DNA of 64,000 nt, taken from positions 193,501-257,500 of the forward strand of contig CM042034.1 in the NCBI GenBank assembly GCA_023525975.1, given 5' to 3'. Below the pieces are notes generated by a model. It was not told the origin of the DNA. It searched no databases and was given only the letters and a program-made list of their open reading frames with translations. How positions within the stretch are numbered: position 1 is the first letter of the stretch; every line of letters starts with the position of its first letter. The stretch is from Smallanthus sonchifolius. Its lineage: Eukaryota; Streptophyta; Magnoliopsida; Asterales; Asteraceae. The position numbers and the translations under genes are program-made. Of this stretch, positions 24,514-37,930 are shown one piece after another.

Positions 24514-26326
24514 ATGGCGGGAGGAAATTTTGTGCAGCGTGTCATGTCTTACCTTGTTAATGAGATCCTCGTTGACAGTCTCGCCAACAGGTTATCCATC
24601 TCCTTTTCTTTTATGAATAGTTTCTGATCCTTCTTAATTATAGATTACCAAGTGCTTTTTTTCATGCCTTAATACTATTTCTTGGTTGAAACTTTGCCAA
24701 GTTTTCCTTTTTGGTTGTGGTGAATTGGTAAAACAAGGGTTCATTTGACCAACTCCCAAACACGTTTATTGACTCTCACCCATTCTAGATAGATTATAGG
24801 ATATAATATAATCCAACTTAGACACCTTAACTCCATCGCGTTGTGGATTAAGAAATTAGCAATTTCTCATTCAGCTTTGAAACTTATATGTTATAAACAG
24901 GGACAAATTAAGTTTTAATCTTGGGTTTGAAAAGCTTTTGTGTAGGCACACTCGAGCCGCACTTTTTAGGCAAAAGAAAAGGCATAAGGCATAAGGCACA
25001 GGTCTGAGGCACTCTTTTCGTACATGTGCTGGATTTATGCTTCAGGAAGTTGTACAACGGCCTTTTTAGGTTGTACATATAGGTTATTTAGATGTTAAAC
25101 CATATTTATAGCTTATTTGTATTTAAACTTTGGGTAAATGATGCTAGAAACTCATAAGAAATATATTAAAAATTGTGCTACGTGTACGAAAAGCGATGCG
25201 CTTTGCGCCTCAGTAATGGACTGTCACTTTTGTGTGCTTCTCATTTTTTAAACCAAGGTTTTTATAGAGCACAGATCTTATGTGCCAAATGGAATCTGGT
25301 ACAGTTTCAATCTATTTTATCTTAACACAATGCTTCTTTTTTGTTTTAGTTATTTTACAAACAAGTTTTTAAGTTTGACTGTTAAGATGAGTTATGCTGT
25401 CTTGATGGTTAATGTTTTTATTTTTCTTCTACTTGGTGTATGAATTTAATCTTGTTTTTTCTTTATAATGCACATAAAGCTTAGTTACTCTCTCTTGCCG
25501 TCACGAAACACAATAATCTAGGAGGAAATTATTTTGAACCATTTATATTGTATATGTTTGTCTAATATACTTTGGACTTGCCCCTATGGAGCTTGGTAAT
25601 TTTATTTTTTTATCACGAGTATTTCAAAAAATCTGATGTGATTTGCAGGTCTTTTAAACAATCATAATTTTGATTTTGTGTTTTTCCTACATAGTGCTCT
25701 GCCACAATATTGTTTTTACAGTTATTTCGTTCTTCAAGCTTACTTCTCTTACATGAGCTTGACAATGGTCTTCTTTTTCATGGAATGTAATATCTTAGCC
25801 GAGCATTTCAACGATTTGCTGTGAGGACTTCAAAGTTGATGGAAGAAATGTCAAGTCTAGGTAAATAAATACAGAATCTATTTACACGTGGCAATTTCGA
25901 CCTATTTACTTATGAATTGATTGATTTGCGTTTTTTTAAAGAACAATAGCTAAAATAGGTATGCGCCAAAACTTAAAACAATCAATTTTTTAATTCCTAC
26001 AATCTTCTAAATAGTTTTTATCCAAAGATTTAGGTTATTTCAACTTTGTAGTAAGAAAAAAAGCCTTTGCAGGTCAACCTGCTTCTGTCAATCAAGTTAA
26101 AACACATGTAATATGCATGCACCTGAATGTTGTTTTCGATTATGTCTTTGCAGCTGCAAAAAAGAGGCAAGAAATTGCTGAGCAGGTGAAGGAAATGTCT
26201 CGGAACTTTGAGGTACCTTTTTTCTGTTCTTTATCAAAAAGATGCGCGAATCATTGAAAATTTATCAAAAGTAAATATGAATATATGATGTATGTTTTTT
26301 TCGTGTTGCAGTCAAAGAACCATTGA
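24514..26326 (+). CDS. Conserved small plant protein of unknown function, 70 residues
   Basis: Four exons, 24514-24590, 25799-25860, 26154-26212 and 26312-26326, join with GT-AG introns into 70 residues. The start is MAGGNFVQRVMSYLVNEIL; a middle block AFQRFAVRTSKLMEEM and a charged C-terminal helix (KKRQEIAEQVKEM) follow. I recall similar short proteins in other plants but no assigned function. There is no clear signal peptide or TM segment; the N-terminal third is amphipathic and could contact a membrane. The last exon adds only Ser-Lys-Asn-His, so the gene was missed by simple ORF length. It is the only plus-strand gene in the window and diverges from the SAC8-like gene. Confidence 0.8.
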
Positions 26327-27114
26327 TGCTTGATCGTGGAAGTTTGCATCTAGGTTACAAGACCAAAATATGTTTTTTTTGTTCTTGTAGTTGTAGATAG
26401 TACTGTCTGAGTTGAAACCGTTGCAGCCAGCTATTTTATATGTGCAAGATTCAAACCGTTGCTTGTTCAAATGATATGTTCTTGTCTTGCATGCTTGTTT
26501 TTGTTTAAACATTATCAAGATTGTATGCATCAATGTGATCTGATGGCATTTTAATAATTTTTTTGATTTGGCATGTTATGTTATTATGTTTGTCAAGTCG
26601 GATGTTCTAACATTTCTTGCATTGTATTGTAATTCGATTTAAACGAATGTCAAGTATCCATAACAAACAAGATCATCATACTCATTGCACATAAAACGCA
26701 CTGCTATTGAACATTATAATGTAGGTCTTTGGATTATTTTGCTGCCACCACCGAAAGACTAAAAAGATCTTGTGCTATGGAATATATTTTAGATCTTCTC
26801 ATAATATACACTTGAATGGGTTGACCTAAAGCTTTCACTGAACTCTGGAGTTGACCCACATTAGCTCTTAAGCTTCAGGGATGCCACCAAAAGTTGGCCA
26901 ATGGAACGGACTGCAAAGATATACAAAACAAAGATCACTTGCATACAAATATTAAAGGAGTGACTGTGATTCAAATTTGATATCAGTGTAGATGATAAAG
27001 CTCCATATTATGGTATTCTCTTTAACAAAACAGGAATGTTCAACTTCAAAAATGTTATAATCGAAAGTTGCTTACCTCCAGAAAACCACAAATGGTGGAA
27101 TGACATGAAAGAAG
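26327..27114. other. Short convergent intergenic region
   Basis: Separates the 3' ends of the small plus-strand gene and the minus-strand AMP deaminase gene. It should hold both 3' UTRs. I see no other feature. Confidence 0.55.
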
Positions 27115-30100
27115 CTAAGTCTCGATGTAATCAGGCAGTTCGGCATTCCCTAGATAAATCTGTTGCATCTCCTCTCTCCAGATCTGTATCACCCAAACTA
27201 AAATCAAACAACACTATCTAGGATTGGTCATAAATGGCCTTGCAATATAATAAACACACACACTACATAATTCTCCTACACGCTATATAAGCACATTTAA
27301 ATATTAAACAACAGAATCACAGAAAATATTATGTTGACTTGAAATACATACCATCTCACGGAATTCAAGTCGGATATGTGGCACGTTCGTCTTGCGAATA
27401 TCATTTCCATCTGGTCCTTTCTTATAATACTCATGACCGATCCAATGTGACTGGAAAAAAGAAACTCAGTTGCCAATCCCAGCAAATTTTTAACATATAC
27501 AACTATAAAAGAAGACGCATGTTCATTCTCAATACAATAATATTACTTCGATAATGAAATTTTACCTTCAGAACATGTGAGAAACCTGATTGGTATACTG
27601 AATTACGGGCAATCTCACAGAGATCGCAAGAACTTAATTTCCATACCTGTGAAAGGAGAATGTTAGTGTATTCCCTGCAAATGATATGAAACACTAGATG
27701 GAGGCAATTTCAACCTGTTGTATTTAATAGGTAACATGTATTCAAATGTTTGTGATGTCCAAAAGTGTTTTAATTACAAGCACAGTTATTTGGACGCTAC
27801 TCGGGTATTCGATTCTTTTATTAAGGGTGTCCCCACATATCAAAACAACTTTACAAGCGACCAAAGTATGTATTTGGTTTCACTTATACCAATCCTGACA
27901 AAAACATGACATGATAAAAACACCCCTAGAACTTTTTGAAATTACAAGTTAGCATTAATTTGCAACATGTTGACACCTCATCAATAGTATTTTTTTTAAT
28001 TTTCTAAAATGTTTTGTAATTTAACATGTTTTGGCTGGAACTGGTATAAATGAAATCAGATCTACATAATTGGTCATAATCAATACATTAATTATTCATA
28101 AAAAAAAGATGAAAAAAGTTGACATGTTAGCCCTACTCGTATGCCTGGCAAACTAAACCCATACACCCAATTCTGGGTCGGTATGGGCAATTCTTTAAGC
28201 CTGATGGGTTGCATGGGGTCAATTAGTATTGATAGAGGGTTAGATTGGGTAACTTCAAAAATTACAAATGAAATAAACGGGTCAGGATGGGTAATCCCTA
28301 AAATCACAAATGGGTTCTCCCCAAACCCTGATCGACCCTTTAAAGACGTTTGTCTGCTAAGAAACTTCACTTCCCATCAAACAACTGCTGTGATTCTCCG
28401 TCACTCGCACTCTCCATTCTTCAACCAATTTCCCTCTTCCTTTGATTTGATAGATCCAACTCTTTCAACGTTCAGTTCTTCTTCAGCTTTCTGCTCTGAA
28501 GGTAACCAGATTTATTGAATCGACTCATTCCTCGAAGAATTTAGGGTTTTATATTCTTCTGATTGTCCGGTCCTTCTGGACTATCCAATTAGGTTTGACT
28601 ATTTTTTTAATTGACTTGTGATCATAGGGTTTGCGTATACGACAAAGCACAAGCATGTTTTAGTTCAAATTAATAGTTGCATATAGAATTATGAGGTTAT
28701 AGCGAAATATTTGGCATATTGGTTGCTGAGCAACAATTCTAAGGTTTTGAACCTTTTTTTGGCATATTGATTATTGATTATATTTTTGATAAATTTAGTC
28801 ATTTGATACTTTTTCAAAGTTGACCCGTTTCGACCCGTACCATATTTTGTCAAAAACCATTCTTACCCGAGAAAATGCTTGACCCGAACACATCCTGATC
28901 CAAACCCGTCTTGAACCGACCCGACCCGCTCGTCTTGTCAGGTGTACCTACTTGTTTTGAAACCATTACCCAACAACCCAGCCCTACTGGTTTTCCACCT
29001 CTACAAACTCAAAGGAAAAAGAGGAAGGTAAGCTTACAGAAGCAGCAATACTGTACTCCTCCACTAACGGCTCCTTCGTTAGGTGGATTTGTAACGGGTC
29101 ATCAGTAGATAAAGAAACATTAAGGCCTCTGAGGAAAAACATTGGAAAAGGGTTCCGGTGATAATCCAAAAATAAGGAATTGTTGCTCAAAGGAGACATT
29201 GCAAGACCAATCTGATTACAAAGGCAACAGACCATCAGAATACACTTTTAATCAAAGACCAAAAAACAAAAAGGGTCAAAACCAGAAAAGGAAAAAGAAA
29301 GTCTCTTTTATGTTACCTGTGCAAGGTAGTACAGGTATTGGAGTACAGGAGACTTTCTCAGATTAATCCCATGAGCAATGTTATGAGTTGTAAGAAACGC
29401 AGCAGCAAGATGGTCGATGTCACCAGCCTGTAAAAAAGGAACTCATAATGCAACTCAGCAATCAATAATTTCAAAAGGTAAAACTGAAAAAGAACTGAAC
29501 GGGTCAGCGATACGCACCTCACCACAATGAGGGCGGAATCTGATTGTAGTCATGCCTTTTGATTCACGAAGCTGTGACATAACATCAAGAAACTCAAAAT
29601 TCATATGTATTATTATTGGTAAGTATTTGAAAATTGGATTTTTATAGAATTGTGCATATTGGATAAGGATACTTGCCTTGTTTAGGGTGTAGAGATTGGC
29701 ATAGCAATAGTATACATAATATGAAAATGCAGGATTGAATATATTGGTCCATTGTGCAGGTGTTGGCATGTGCTTTGTAGGGCGTCTTTCAGGTTTGCTT
29801 TCATCATCCACTAAATCCAACCCCACAACCTGCAATCCATTATAAAAATAATTCTGATGAAAAGTGCCATTATGTATACAGCTAAAAGTCTAGAACATAT
29901 TTGAAGTAACAGAAATGGAAGCTTTGCACAGTGTGTAAAGCACAATTATCAGGATCCTAAACATGTATGCAGCACATATGTAGGGAGATATCTTCAATTT
30001 TACAAGTCAAACCTGTTTCAAGAAAACATGCAACTGTGGATGTGATCCTGGATCGACTGTAACCTCGAAAAGAGGAAGGAATATATTGTCAAGAATGGTC

Positions 30101-33100
30101 TGAAATGACGTCACAATACCCATTTCCTTATATATATTGTAAAGTCGAGGCAGCTGCACAAAAAGTCAAGATTCAGAAGTGAGGATGATGATGTTTATGT
30201 CTTTATGCACACGTATTTTAGAACCCCCCACCCCAAAAAAAAAGTAATAATTAAATCAATATCAATAAAAAGTTGTGATCCATAAAGTTCAGAAACTTTT
30301 CATCATCGTGAACTAATTAATGAAATGAAAAAAAGTAACAATGATATACTTATAGTATATGTAACATATTAATCCTTACTAGGCGTACCTGAATCAGCCA
30401 GACAACATTATCACTGTAGAGTTCATTATTCACAATCCAACTTGCCAAATTGTCCCACTCACTTTGCTTTCTCCCATATATGGATATTCTGTATTCAGCC
30501 ATCTGTAACAGGCAACATTTTTAAAATTAGAATGGTCATCAAAATTACTCAAGAAATAAACGTGAAGCAATTCCAGAATTCAGAACTTACTTGATATTTA
30601 CTTGCATCAAGATCTGTAAATACTTGTTTGGTCAACTCAGCAAGGAAGCGGCCTGACAAAAATGGTATTCATATAGAATTTCAAAAACTATGTTTCTGAG
30701 ATTGCAGCAATAATCTTTTATTCCATAAGTTGAAATAGATGAAGTTTACCCTGTATTAAATTATCTTGCTTCAAGAAAATCTCCCTAAGCCTACTTTGAC
30801 CACAGGGATTATACTTGAGATTAAATTTGTCAAAACGATGAAAGGTGCTCTTGTCTGCATGCACGTCTAACAGATCAACGTTGAGGTCATAACTGCATCA
30901 AGAAATTTGAATACCGTTAGAATAGTTTATCATGAAATTTTAATATTTTTAATTGGGTATCCAAACGATTGTTTTACTACCCAGTTAAATCCAAGCTCTC
31001 AAAAACTTCTCTCAAAGTCAGATACGTCCCATCCCGAAATATTACAACCTGAAAGACAAGCAAACACAAAGTCACTATCAGAAATCAATATAACAAAGAC
31101 GAAAAGCAAATCAACATATTATTTTTTATATTACCTCATCAGGTTCTTTTCTCAACTTAGACTTGATGAATCTTAACAAATGTTTTTGATTCATGCATGC
31201 AGAATGATGAACATGGGTGTCAACTTTCCGGACATTATAGAAGTCACGGTGTGGTGCACTTTTCTGAGCTAAAAACTCTTTATCCGCGTTTAGCATTAAA
31301 TGAAGGTTGAATTTCTTGATATAAAAAAAGTCAGAAGTCAGATAAATGAGAACATGTCATTCAAAAAAGTGCAAAACATAACAAACACAAAATACTCAAC
31401 AAACCTGCTCTAGAAGACCAAGCCGGTGATGGCATACTGTTCGTGTATTACCAGCAGCTATCACTTTGAGGATGTGATGTAGGTCAGTGAAAAAGGTTGT
31501 TGCATCAACAACAGGAAAAAGCTTCTCTTTTGCTGCAGAAAAATTAAAAAAAAAATACACTTGAAGTATAAATAGAGAGACAAAAATAACACCATTAGGA
31601 ATCATCGAATCATGGGATCTTACAATCTTTATTTGCATAAACATGAATGACTCCATCCTCCATTTCAAAGTAATGCTGTAGCATGATTAAAAATTTTGTC
31701 AAGAAAATTAATATTTAGTTAATACGATTTAGTGGATAGTACAAAGTAGTTCAAAACTCACATCAGTTTTTGCTTCAGGGACAAAATCAAAAGGATTTGG
31801 ATTTCGTTTAGGGGTACTAGGATCAGATATGATCTCTTTTTCCCATGGAGCAACACTTTCTCTAAACACATAACTGTCTCTCATTTCAAGGCAAACCTGT
31901 AAAGCCCTGTAAACCTCTGCTTCATCAGGTGATGGTGTCTCTGCAAATAATCAAATTGTATGATGTTCAAGTACAATTGTTTATAAAAGAAATTATTAAA
32001 ACACACCAGTCAAGTAAAAGAAATCATTATAGAACTGTTTTGGTTTTGCATATGAAAAATAGTTGTTTACCTTTTGCATATGAAAGACACGGATTATTTT
32101 GCATCTTTTTTTAACTAGACACATAATATAATCACTTTACCTTTAGCACTTTCTTTCTAAAAACAAAGAAAATTAGTTTATAGACCAATATGAGTTTCCC
32201 CTTTTTCAATCTCCATAGCCCTCTTAGTTTCACACAAATACAAAATGGAAAAAATGACAAACCCTCATGATCAATTGGTGGAAGTCAGTAAAAGCTTAAA
32301 TGCACCAATGCGGGTAGATCAATGGTTGTAAGCATGTGCAAGACACCCATCTCGACTGACTTATTTTCTCTGACATGTATTTAAGATGTAATTACCAGTT
32401 CAATGGTGTTTTAATTATATTATAATATATGGGAGGTCAAGTTCAGTTCCCTTTTGAGACAAAAAAAGTGCAAAAGGCATGCCTTGTATCAGTGAAGTGC
32501 ACCATTAACAGGAAAACTCATATCTATATCAATGTGTGTGCAAAAGAATCATCAAAAATAATTCATAGCATAAGATGTGTTCACATTTAGCTACTCAGCA
32601 ACTTCAACACACCAAGCAATTAACAAATTCAAACAAAAAAAAGACATGCTAAACGAATATAAATGAACACTCACTTTTATCTATAGCCTTCATAAACAAG
32701 ATAGAGCAGAGCGAAGTTGAGAGCAATACTAAAGTAGGAAAATGAATTTTTAAAAGAAGACTTTGTTTCTATTGAAAGACCATTATTATTACAGATGTTG
32801 GTTTTATCATTCGACTTTATGTTAGGTTAATTACTAGCTTTATTCATTTATTGTTAAAATAATAATTAGCATCGTCATCACAGTTAGTTTTATCTCTGTT
32901 CAATATGGGTATGTAACTCCATACTGGAAGTAGACCTGAATGATAATAATTTGATTAGAGTTATGTAAGTTGACTCTTTTCTCATCTCTTTCTACCTATG
33001 TTCCCTTTATTTCTCTTTTTACCGAGCACTTTCCTATACCAATTGTAAATTCCAATTTCCAACCATGTAAAAGGCTTTGAATTTCCAAACCTTAACCTGT

Positions 33101-34115
33101 AAAGATAAGACTATTTTTCAGTCAATCCTTTCTTGCTTTCACTCTCTATATTCTTGTTTTGCTAGAAATAAAACATCTGTTACCACAATCTATAAGAAGT
33201 ACAGTTATACTTCCAGTTGTTCATGTTTAAGATATAGGAGTACATTAGATAGGAAAAGCAGTTGATTTTTATATAATTATTTTAAAGTTAGATGGTGTAG
33301 AAAAGAGAAATGAATACCATATGGAGAGATCCTAAGTCGTACAAAAGTTTCCTGCTCCGGTTCCTTTCTAAGAATATCAGCAGCAACAGGATCAGGTTGT
33401 ACACCGTGCAAATCACCAGATACACTATGCGACCGCATCAAAGTAGCCGCAGGTACGGGCAATTGTTCACCATTTGCGTTAACACCTGCACACTCTGGGC
33501 CCTGCTCATTTATGTCCAAACATATGTATTTAGTTGTAAGTTTGGCAAAGAGAGGGAAATGGATTTGTGAAAGCGGCATACCGCATTCCCATTTGTGTGA
33601 AGGTATGTAGGATCTGGATTAACATTGTCAGTGACATCCAGCTCTTCATCTGAGCCTTGAACGCTTTGAAAAGCAGTTGCAGTTGCAACAGGAGACTTTG
33701 GAGAAGTAGGTCTAAGTATGATTGAAGCTCTCTTGGCCAATCCAGTAGATTTCCCTGGAGCATTAGTAAGTAAATAACAAATTAGGCAGCATAAAGGAAA
33801 TCATTTTGTTAGTTACCTACCTTCAGGAAGGGTATGGAGTTTAGGCAAGCCTAGTGGAATAGCATCCTCATCATGATGAGCACCAGAAATGGAGGTGACG
33901 TCAGGCAAGGAAGTCGAAGCCCGACGATAAAATCCATTTCTCCGCCTCTGCGATGGCTTCTCAATGCTATTATAATCTTCTCTCTCCTTCTCAACAGTTT
34001 TGGCAAACTCCAGCAATTGATCTAGGGTTTTCCTGTGCATATAGTAAGCCGAAACGGCGACAAACGAAGCTCCGACTAGTGCCGCCATGGCTAGATGCAA
34101 CGCGTAAGTATCCAT
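27115..34115 (-). CDS. AMPD: AMP deaminase (FAC1/AMPD-like)
   Basis: Nineteen exons give an open frame of 819 residues. Exons: 33821-34115, 33582-33754, 33318-33501, 31762-31940, 31624-31675, 31405-31532, 31135-31314, 30981-31048, 30750-30892, 30591-30652, 30389-30502, 30013-30153, 29677-29829, 29518-29571, 29317-29427, 29038-29211, 27566-27646, 27352-27450, 27115-27183. The enzyme hydrolyses AMP to IMP and ammonia. The zinc-binding HxH is at residues 371-373 (VDTHVHHSACMN), further active-site blocks are FRPHCGEAGDIDHL and HNIAHG, and the loop STDDPLQIH lies at about residues 714-722. An N-terminal hydrophobic anchor (LAMAALVGASFVAVSAYYM) is followed by a Ser/Arg-rich linker with MRSHSVSGDLHGVQPDP, as in Arabidopsis FAC1. 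That protein is slightly longer in my memory. Intron 13 uses a GC donor. The Ser usual in the PHSGE block is Cys here. Confidence 0.96.
28090..29005 (+). mobile_element. Insertion in an AMPD intron resembling a promoter/5' leader
   Basis: The intron between exons 27566-27646 and 29038-29211 is about 1.4 kb. Its middle contains a CT-rich, plant-leader-like stretch (about 28370-28510) ending CTCTGAAGGTAACC, which looks like a 5' UTR exon and donor on the plus strand. It is surrounded by the intronic repeat words ACCCGACCCG and GGGTAAT. It could be a captured gene fragment in a transposon. There is no convincing protein. Confidence 0.3.
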
Positions 34116-34379
34116 TAATAACTGTCTCTACAAAAACCTCTCTCACAAGTATAGATTTCAGAAATCAAAACCCTACTTAAGGGGGGAGAAGAGGAAGTGG
34201 AGATGGAAGAGGTATATATATAGTGGGAATAGGATTATTAATTAATTGGGCCCATTTACCTTTAAACAATGGTGGTGTGGTGATCCTCCAATAATGTCAT
34301 GATTTTTATCTTTAACACCACGTGCCTTTATCACAATGGTCCTGTCATTTTCGTCCAAATAAACAAATGTAACGTAGAT

Positions 34380-35695
34380 TATATAAATTACGAATTATCT
34401 TCTTTAACTTTATACAAAATTGTAACTTATATCATTTGACTTTTTTAAAACCTTTACACATTTTATGTCGTTTCTACTGACCTGTGTTATCATTTTCTGT
34501 TAAGTTTAGTCAAGTGACTTACACATGAGGGCATATTTGTCATTTTACCATTAAAAGGACCATTTGTGTAATTTTTTCAAACCTAAAAAATAAAAGAAAT
34601 AATTAAAACCCTCTTTACACAGTCTCTCTCCCTCTACTCCGTGTATCTCTAATGAAGAATGATGAACTTGGGAATTAATCAAATAAGATGAAAACCACGA
34701 ATATGAGCAAAACCCACCTTGCAAACTTGAGCAAAACCACAAAGTAAAAGAGCCACCATCGCTAGAAACAAACAATTTTAACGATCTATCCGACTTATCT
34801 GAGCAAAATCAAACCACCACTGCCTTCAATTAGTTATTTGCATATTGTCCCCAATTAATCAAATCAGATGAAAAGCCACCTTCCAAACTTGATTTTCGAG
34901 CATATGATGATAATATTCAAATTGTTCAATATCAATCTGTTCAACATTGATCTAAAGCTATTTGATTTGATATTATCGATCTAAATGAGAAACCAACATG
35001 GGTTCTTGAAGAAATCAAATGAAAACCGAGAAAGGAGATGATCATAAGTGAAGACGGGACTAGAGGCTCAATGTCATCGTAACCGCCACCGGTACGCGTC
35101 GAACAAATCCATAATTCCTCCGCCTCAAAAAGGTCATGAAACGGTGGCGTCGTTGATGCATCAACGCCCATTACCTCACCTCTGGCTCAAAGTCCAAAAC
35201 TGAACCACATCATGAACGACGTTGCATTCCGCTGGCCAGATCTAGAACCTGATTCTTCCATAGAGATGTGCAGTTATGGTTTTATTCGGCTCATTTTTGG
35301 TTTCTCAGCAGAGGGGATAAGGGGTTTGATGGTGGTGGGAGGTGTTTTCAGGGGGGTGAGAAGCGATCTGGAGGGAGGGAGAAGAACAAGCACTTTCTTT
35401 TTCAGGTGCGAGGTGGTTTGGGGAGGGATGAGAATAGATTAGGGTATGGGAAAGATGAGTCTTAAACAAAAATGACACAAATAGTCCTTTTACGGTAAAA
35501 CGACAAATATGCTCTCATGTGTAAGTCACATGACTAAATTTAACAGAAAAAGATAACACCAGTTAGTAGAAAGGACATAAAGTGTGTAAAGGTTTCAAAA
35601 AAAGGACATCGAGTGTAATTTTTAAAACCATATGACATAACTTGCAATTTTGTATAAACTTAAAGGACATAATTTATAATTTACTCATTATATAA
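34380..35695. mobile_element. Long-TIR element (Mutator-like, non-autonomous)
   Basis: About 190-210 bp at each end are imperfect inverted copies. Shared blocks include TTATACAAAATTG, GACTTACACATGAG and CATATTTGTC. The core (about 34620-35450) is GC-richer, with codon-like stretches on both strands but no full protein; it may be captured gene DNA, as in Pack-MULEs. It begins roughly 265 bp upstream of the AMPD start codon, so it may touch the promoter. Confidence 0.6.
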
Positions 35696-36379
35696 TATCA
35701 CTTTTAACTATAGTTATTGATATGGTATGAGAGGATGTGATGAGGACAAACTTTATATCTATTTCATTCCAACGGATACAGAGGTTGCTCCAGCTGAAAC
35801 ATCCAGTCCAAAAACTTTTTTTATAATATAGTGATCCAGATATCATAAACTATATCTAAGAGAACCAGAACGAACAATCATGCACAAGTACTAACAATAA
35901 AAGTTGTAAGATACCGCTAACTTACAGTGATGCGTTAAACGTACTACATCCATATAGTAGCTACATATAAATGGGCAAATAGACTGGAAAAAGAAGTACT
36001 AACCCCTATGTAGTACCTATACACTCCCCTAAAAAGTTATATACGACCAAACATCACTAAGGTAAACAAAGTACATAACCCTAATATGATGTCAAGGCAA
36101 ACAAACTATAGCTAAGAGAATCAGAGCTAGAAAGCATACAAGAACACTAAGGCAAACAAAGTCCATAACACTAAGACGAGGCAAAGAAAAGTGTAAAAAC
36201 TAAGGCCTAAGAAAAACTTAACACAAATCTATACACTTCCTGCAAAGTCCATAACCCTAATATGTCCTCGGAAAGGTGCATGTATATCAAAACATGCCTA
36301 ATCCGTTCATCTCATGTTAGTAAGGGTTTGCCTTTGCTCGTCCTCTTCTTCATAGTGAGGGTTTCCACGGTTCTCACTT

Positions 36380-36575
36380 GAGCATTCACTTTTCTCCTTT
36401 TCGTATGTCAAACCATCTCAATCTCCCATCCTTATCTTATCCGAGATACATGCCACCACTAATTTCTACCGAAAACTTCATTTATTATTCGCTCCATTCT
36501 CGTGTGCCTACACATCCAGCTCAACATTGTCATCTCTTCAACCACTTCCATATACACATAGTCAGTCGAACTGTA
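36380..36575 (-). mobile_element. LINE (RTE-like) reverse transcriptase tail, degenerate
   Basis: The minus-strand translation gives MLSWMCRHTRMERIINEVFG, then a stop and frame change, then VACISDKIRMG. This corresponds to the conserved C-terminal block of plant non-LTR (RTE/L1) reverse transcriptases. Only this fragment remains, with stops and a frameshift. Confidence 0.6.
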
Positions 36576-37930
36576 ACCCTATAAATTTTCTCCTTTTAAT
36601 TTTGTTGTGAACCTCTTATCACACAATACTCCTCAGGGCCACTCTCCACTTGCAACAACCTGCCTGAACACGTTGGGCTTCATCATTGTCTATATCCTCA
36701 TATTTTTATAGATAACAACTTCTATCATCGATCAACAAGAACCGTTACGACAAATAATTATCAAATTAAATTATGATTGGAAAACGTAAACCGAGACTTC
36801 CACCACCTTACATATCAATATAGTGATTGTTTTTCGCCTAGGGTTTTTTAGTTGTAACCGGGGTGATGTGGAGGTTGGTTCTGTTGCTAGCTCTGACGGC
36901 TGAGGGTAGGATTTATACAATATATAATTTTTTTGAACTTTGTCTGGTTTTAATAAAGATAGCAAAATAATGATTTTACCAAAACTGCAAAACAAATTTA
37001 TTATTGGTGTTAAGAACCAACACAATTATATAGTTACAAACAACAATCATGAGTTAGGAGCATATTCGTGATTTATCAAAAAGTTATGCCAAACTCATAA
37101 TATAAACATACCACACTGCCCATCCTTGTAGTGAACTACTAAAATGATTAGTATTACATTATACAATATATCTTAGCATCGAAATAGATTTGAGAAATTT
37201 GAAAGGTAACTTCCTACTCGTCGATATTTAGCATGATGCCCTTAACTTTTGATCATTTAGTACTATAAAACTTTTAAGAACGTTTAAAAAAAGAGAATTT
37301 TACCCAATTTAAATAAGGCAAGTCTTAATTTAAAACCTAACATTTAGGTTTTAGGGTTTATGCATACGTGTTTTGAGGGAAACGTCATGTCGTTGTTCTT
37401 CATCTAAATGAACCCATAAACACTAGCAAATTCATTTTGATATATACCTTATCTTTTAGTATGTCTTTACGGTTTTGGGAGAGGGTTACATTTGTTTTAT
37501 GACAGAAGTGCTTATCAATCATAAAACCGATCAAACAGTCTAAACGAAGCAAGTTGATCAGTTTTGACGGTTTAACTACTCGGTTTTGGTTATTTGACGG
37601 TTTAATAGTTCAAGTGACTTTTTTGAAACTTGAAACCGATCGCTTAGTCTTTGTTATTTATATTTTTTTTTTTTGGGGGGGGGGGGGGTATGCAAGTATG
37701 TATATGTATTATATTAGTGAAATATTTTGATTATTTGTAAATACACTACAAACTAACTACTTTGACTAAAATAAAAGGAAACCGGTTCAAACCAACAAAC
37801 GAACAGGTTTAGCATCCGGTTGATTTTTTTTCTAAAATCATAGTTAGTGATTCGATTTAAAATTGTGTGAATCACAATGGAAATACATTATGTAGTTTTA
37901 GAAAACGTACCATCGGTGTGGATTGATTAT

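Noticed and set aside
28141..28518. 125-residue plus-strand frame in an AMPD intron
   Set aside because: No recognisable domain, composed of repeat DNA and leader-like sequence. Kept only as a possible captured 5' leader.
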